DNA of 62,064 nucleotides from contig NZ_KV789186.1 of assembly GCF_001807485.1 (NCBI RefSeq), forward strand, positions 69,830 to 131,893. The letters run 5' to 3'. Shown here piece by piece: positions 59,417-62,064 of the stretch (within the stretch, counting starts at the first letter, position 1; each line of letters begins with the position of its first letter). The notes under the pieces are model-generated. The model worked only from the letters and a program-made list of their open reading frames with translations. It made no database searches and had not been told where the DNA came from. Origin of the DNA: Corynebacterium sp. HMSC08A12. Its GTDB lineage: Bacteria > Actinomycetota > Actinomycetes > Mycobacteriales > Mycobacteriaceae. A program made the position numbers and the translations under genes.

Positions 59417-60433
59417 ATGGGACCTTTACCAGTAAAAAGGGGCTTAAATCCTACGCGGATTCTTGTTCCCCCAGCTACCGACACGCCGTGGGTGGCAAAA
59501 GATTTTTTGTGGCACCTTATTTCCTCCCAGCGCCACCGCGCAGAAGATGATAATTTTAGTGCCGTTTTGGAGCGCTTCGCCGCAGGTGAAGTGCGTCTGG
59601 ATTCCGGCGAAGCGCTCGCCCCGGATGACGTACTGCGCCCCGGCAGCTTCATCAACTTTTATCGGCGCCCCGCCCCGGAACGCCCCGTCCCCGGCGAGAT
59701 TACGGTGCTGCACCAGGATGCGGATATCGTCGTGGTGGATAAGCCCCCTTTCCTGGCGACCCTCCCCCGCGGCCAGCATATTACCGAGACCGCGCTGGTC
59801 AAGGCTCGTGTGCAGCTCGGCATTCCGGAGCTTTCCCCCTCGCACCGCCTCGACCGCCTGACCCGCGGGGTGCTGCTGATGACGGCCCGCCCGGAGGTCC
59901 GCGGCGCCTACCAGACGATGTTCGAGCGGCGCATCCCCCACAAGGTCTACGAGGCCCTGACTCCCCTGCCCGCGGAAGCCCCCTTCGCCCCCATCGCCCC
60001 GCTTGCCGATTGGCGTTCGTGGGATCCCCCTTCACCGGAGCGCCCGTGGCGCCTGGAGCACAGCATGTCGAAGACACGCGGGCACCTCAGCACCATCCTC
60101 ACCGACGGTCTACCCAATGCCCTCACCCTGGTCACGGGGCTGCGCACCGAGTATCGCGACGGCCGCGAGGTTCTGGTTTGGCGCCTGGAGCCCCGCACCG
60201 GCAAGACCCACCAGCTGCGCGTCGTCCTGCGCTCACTGGGGCTGCCGATCCTGAACGATCCTCTGTACACCGAGCTCACGGACGCGGCGCTCTTTTCTAT
60301 TGACGCCCCTACGCCCCGACCGGTCTACGTGGAGGACGAGGACTTTGCCGCCCCCATGGGCCTAATCGCCAAGGAGCTCCGCTTCCCTGACCCACTGAGC
60401 GGCGAGGATCGGGAGTTCATCAGCCGGTTCTAG
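59417..60433 (+). CDS. RluA-family rRNA/tRNA pseudouridine synthase
   Basis: The 338-residue protein has the RluA catalytic motif SHRLDRLTRGVLLM with the catalytic Asp, and RTGKTHQLRVVLRSLGLPILND at the C-terminal side. A 90-residue N-terminal part (PLPVKRGLNPTRILVPP) precedes the domain and resembles an S4-like extension (GSFINFYRRPAPE). Which uridine it modifies cannot be told. A dispersed element encodes ALFSIDAPTP in a C-terminal loop. Confidence 0.9.
   Translation: MGPLPVKRGLNPTRILVPPATDTPWVAKDFLWHLISSQRHRAEDDNFSAVLERFAAGEVRLDSGEALAPDDVLRPGSFINFYRRPAPERPVPGEITVLHQDADIVVVDKPPFLATLPRGQHITETALVKARVQLGIPELSPSHRLDRLTRGVLLMTARPEVRGAYQTMFERRIPHKVYEALTPLPAEAPFAPIAPLADWRSWDPPSPERPWRLEHSMSKTRGHLSTILTDGLPNALTLVTGLRTEYRDGREVLVWRLEPRTGKTHQLRVVLRSLGLPILNDPLYTELTDAALFSIDAPTPRPVYVEDEDFAAPMGLIAKELRFPDPLSGEDREFISRF
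60290..60309 (+). repeat. Dispersed T-rich/TGACGCC element, copy 22
   Basis: CTCTTTTCTATTGACGCCCC is sense to the pseudouridine synthase gene and encodes LFSIDAP in a variable C-terminal loop. Confidence 0.65.
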
Positions 60434-60444
60434 CTGGCGCTGGA

Positions 60445-61956
60445 TCAGTCCTGCAGCTCCACGGTGACGCCGCGCAAGATTCGCGCCGTGTAGAGGCATC
60501 CAGCCGCCAGCACCACCACGACCAGGGCAGTGATCATTGCGAAGGCATGGGAGTAAGCCGTATCTGCGGCAGCTAGCAGCGGTTCGGCCCAGCTGGCGTC
60601 CGACAAATGGGCGATGTGCACCGCGGCATGCAGGCTCTCCGTCGCTTCTGCTGGGGCCCCGGCCGGCAGGGTGATCAGCGCAGAATAGAAGGCCGTGACC
60701 AGGCTGCCGAGGACCGCGATGGAGGTCAAAGATCCGAACTCGTAGCTGACTTCCTCCACCGAGGAAGCCATGCCTGCGCGATGGCTCGGCACGCCTGAGA
60801 TCATGGCGATGGAGGCTACCGCCATCACCGCGCCTAGCCCCATGCCCTTAATAAATAGGCCGCTGAGAAGAAGGGGCGTCGAATCCAAATAGCCATAAAG
60901 GCACACGCATAGAGCACCGATCGTGGCTAGGCCGAACCCGCCGGCGATCAGGCGTCGGATGCCGAAGCGAGTGAGGCGGGCACCGGCGTAGATGGACGTG
61001 AAAAGGGCTCCCAGGGCTGCAAAGGTCACGTACACGCCGGAGTGCAGCGGGGATAGGCCGTCGGCGAGTTGCAGCTTCTGAGTGATGACGTACTGCAGTC
61101 CAGCGAGGGCGAACATGGACAGGGCGGCTCCCAGGGCGCCGGCACGGAACGCGGGGAAGCGGAAGATATCAAAGGTGATCAGGGGTTGCTCGAGCCCGTT
61201 CTGACGCCGCGTAAAGGCCCAGCCGCCCAGGAGGAGCAGCACGGCTGTCACGCCGATGACTGGCCAGTTCTGCGGGGAGTGGCTGCCCTCCTTGATGAGC
61301 AGGACTGCGCTGACCAGGGTGATCATCGCGTAAAAGGAGGAGATGAAGTCCCAGCGCTTGTCGGGTCGTGGCTGATCCTTCGGGGCGACAAAGGGCACGG
61401 CTATGAGCGCTGCGATAACAAGCGGGACGTTAATCAGGAAGCAGGATCCCCACCAGTACAGTTCCAGAAGCAGACCGCCGGCGATTGGGCCAAGGGCGGC
61501 CGAGACGGTTGAGAGGCTGCCCCAGATTCCGATGGCGAGATTCAGCTCAGCCGGGTTTGTAAAGGTAAGGCGGATGAGCGATAGCGTGGACGGCATCATC
61601 GTGGCGCCCCCTACGGCAAGTAGGGCACGGCCAAGGATAAGAACCCCGGGGGTGGGGGCGAACGCCGCGACTAGTGAGGCGAGACCGAAGATGATGAGGC
61701 CAGCGACGAACATGCGACGATGGCCGATCTTGTCCCCGAGGGTGCCGGTGCCGAGCAGTAGGCCGGCGATGACGATGGCGTAGATGTTGACGATCCAGAG
61801 CTGTTGCGTGCTGGATGCGCCGAGGTCCTCCACGAGGCTAGGGAGCGCTGTGTAGAGGATGGTGTTGTCGATCGTAATGATGGTGATGCCTACGCCGACT
61901 GTGGCTAGTAGCAGCCAGCGTTGTAGGGGCGTGGCGGGGGCTGGCTGTGTATTCAT
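60445..61956 (-). CDS. MFS efflux pump, DHA2 (14-TM) family
   Basis: The 503-residue protein has fourteen hydrophobic segments. ITIITIDNTILYTALPSLVEDLGAS carries motif D1, GDKIGHRRMFVAG motif A, and LGPIAGGLLLELYWWGSCFLINVP the DHA2 motif C region. Close relatives export quaternary ammonium compounds and dyes (QacA/SmvA). No regulator lies next to it. ATG 61956 has no strong ribosome site. A weak dispersed element (60873-60892) lies within it. Confidence 0.9.
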   Translation of the reverse strand: MNTQPAPATPLQRWLLLATVGVGITIITIDNTILYTALPSLVEDLGASSTQQLWIVNIYAIVIAGLLLGTGTLGDKIGHRRMFVAGLIIFGLASLVAAFAPTPGVLILGRALLAVGGATMMPSTLSLIRLTFTNPAELNLAIGIWGSLSTVSAALGPIAGGLLLELYWWGSCFLINVPLVIAALIAVPFVAPKDQPRPDKRWDFISSFYAMITLVSAVLLIKEGSHSPQNWPVIGVTAVLLLLGGWAFTRRQNGLEQPLITFDIFRFPAFRAGALGAALSMFALAGLQYVITQKLQLADGLSPLHSGVYVTFAALGALFTSIYAGARLTRFGIRRLIAGGFGLATIGALCVCLYGYLDSTPLLLSGLFIKGMGLGAVMAVASIAMISGVPSHRAGMASSVEEVSYEFGSLTSIAVLGSLVTAFYSALITLPAGAPAEATESLHAAVHIAHLSDASWAEPLLAAADTAYSHAFAMITALVVVVLAAGCLYTARILRGVTVELQD

Positions 61957-61989
61957 GAATCAGACTTTAGCAATACGGAAATGAGCATG

Positions 61990-62028
61990 AAAAAAGGGAG
62001 TGTGTACGTCGATAACGTACACACTCCC
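61990..62028 (-). terminator. Perfect 14-bp hairpin terminator of a gene beyond the window
   Basis: GGGAGTGTGTACGT and ACGTACACACTCCC pair perfectly around CGATA. On the minus strand six T residues follow, so it ends a leftward transcript entering from the right edge. It may work weakly in the other direction. Confidence 0.85.
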
Positions 62029-62040
62029 TCATTCTTTAGT

Positions 62041-62064
62041 TTTAGTGCCGGCGGTGACTTACTC
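62041..62064 (-). CDS. Possible C-terminal end of a gene entering from the right
   Basis: On the minus strand one frame reads VSHRRH and then TAA, just before the hairpin terminator. The terminator supports a leftward gene ending here, but seven codons cannot identify it. Confidence 0.25.

Overview
The window is chromosomal DNA of a mycolic-acid-producing actinobacterium, almost certainly a Corynebacterium. It has high GC, few strong -35 boxes and several leaderless starts. It carries the mycolate/arabinogalactan locus (Pks13, FadD32, AccD3, a cutinase-like lipase, two mycolyltransferases, UbiA, a PAP2 phosphatase, GlfT2, Glf), followed by gene order known from mycobacteria (serS, septum-formation protein, metallopeptidase, phosphoglycerate mutase, pheA, LCP protein, glpQ1, sodA). 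A likely 51-aa cell-wall channel peptide and an apparent lack of aftB at its usual place suggest a species away from C. glutamicum, perhaps of the lipophilic C. jeikeium type; this is inference. I saw no rRNA, tRNA, CRISPR array, IS element or prophage.

Layout. 1-5 kb: trmB, the MmpL3-type mycolate exporter, a YbhN-like membrane protein and a DUF3054 protein. 5-11.6 kb: a Tat-exported PhoX phosphatase, a divergent LysR/MFS pair and a three-gene envelope operon (DUF6230, DUF6114, proline-rich secreted protein). 11.6-20.3 kb, minus strand: fadD32-pks13-accD3, which activates, extends and condenses fatty acids into mycolate. 20.5-29.8 kb, minus strand: cutinase-like lipase, DUF732 lipoprotein, two mycolyltransferases, then ubiA-PAP2 and glfT2. 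29.9-32.1 kb: an accessory EamA transporter and an AAA ATPase. 32.1-37 kb: glf, a TIGR02611 protein, a HAD phosphatase, a PlsC-type acyltransferase and serS. 37-49 kb: septum-formation protein, metallopeptidase, phosphomutase, pheA, amidase, CPBP protease, LCP ligase, DUF5926 protein, GDPD, ldh, sodA and an LppP/LprE lipoprotein. 49-62 kb: msrA, a TM0106-type nuclease, DUF6474, phoD, lsr2, DUF2020 lipoprotein, class E sortase with a small membrane partner, a YidC-family protein, TetR, USP, the channel-like peptide, an RluA-type pseudouridine synthase and a DHA2 efflux pump.

Most genes serve the mycomembrane: precursor synthesis, export, transfer to arabinogalactan, galactan and DPA formation, and LCP/sortase attachment.

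The most unusual feature is a dispersed, oriented short element: a T-rich run ending in TGACGCC(C/A)C. I count about 22 good copies in 62 kb, on both strands. They lie in intergenic gaps, across start and stop codons, and inside protein linkers, tails and loops. No family I know explains them. The pattern resembles the way DNA uptake or recombination signals spread through genomes.
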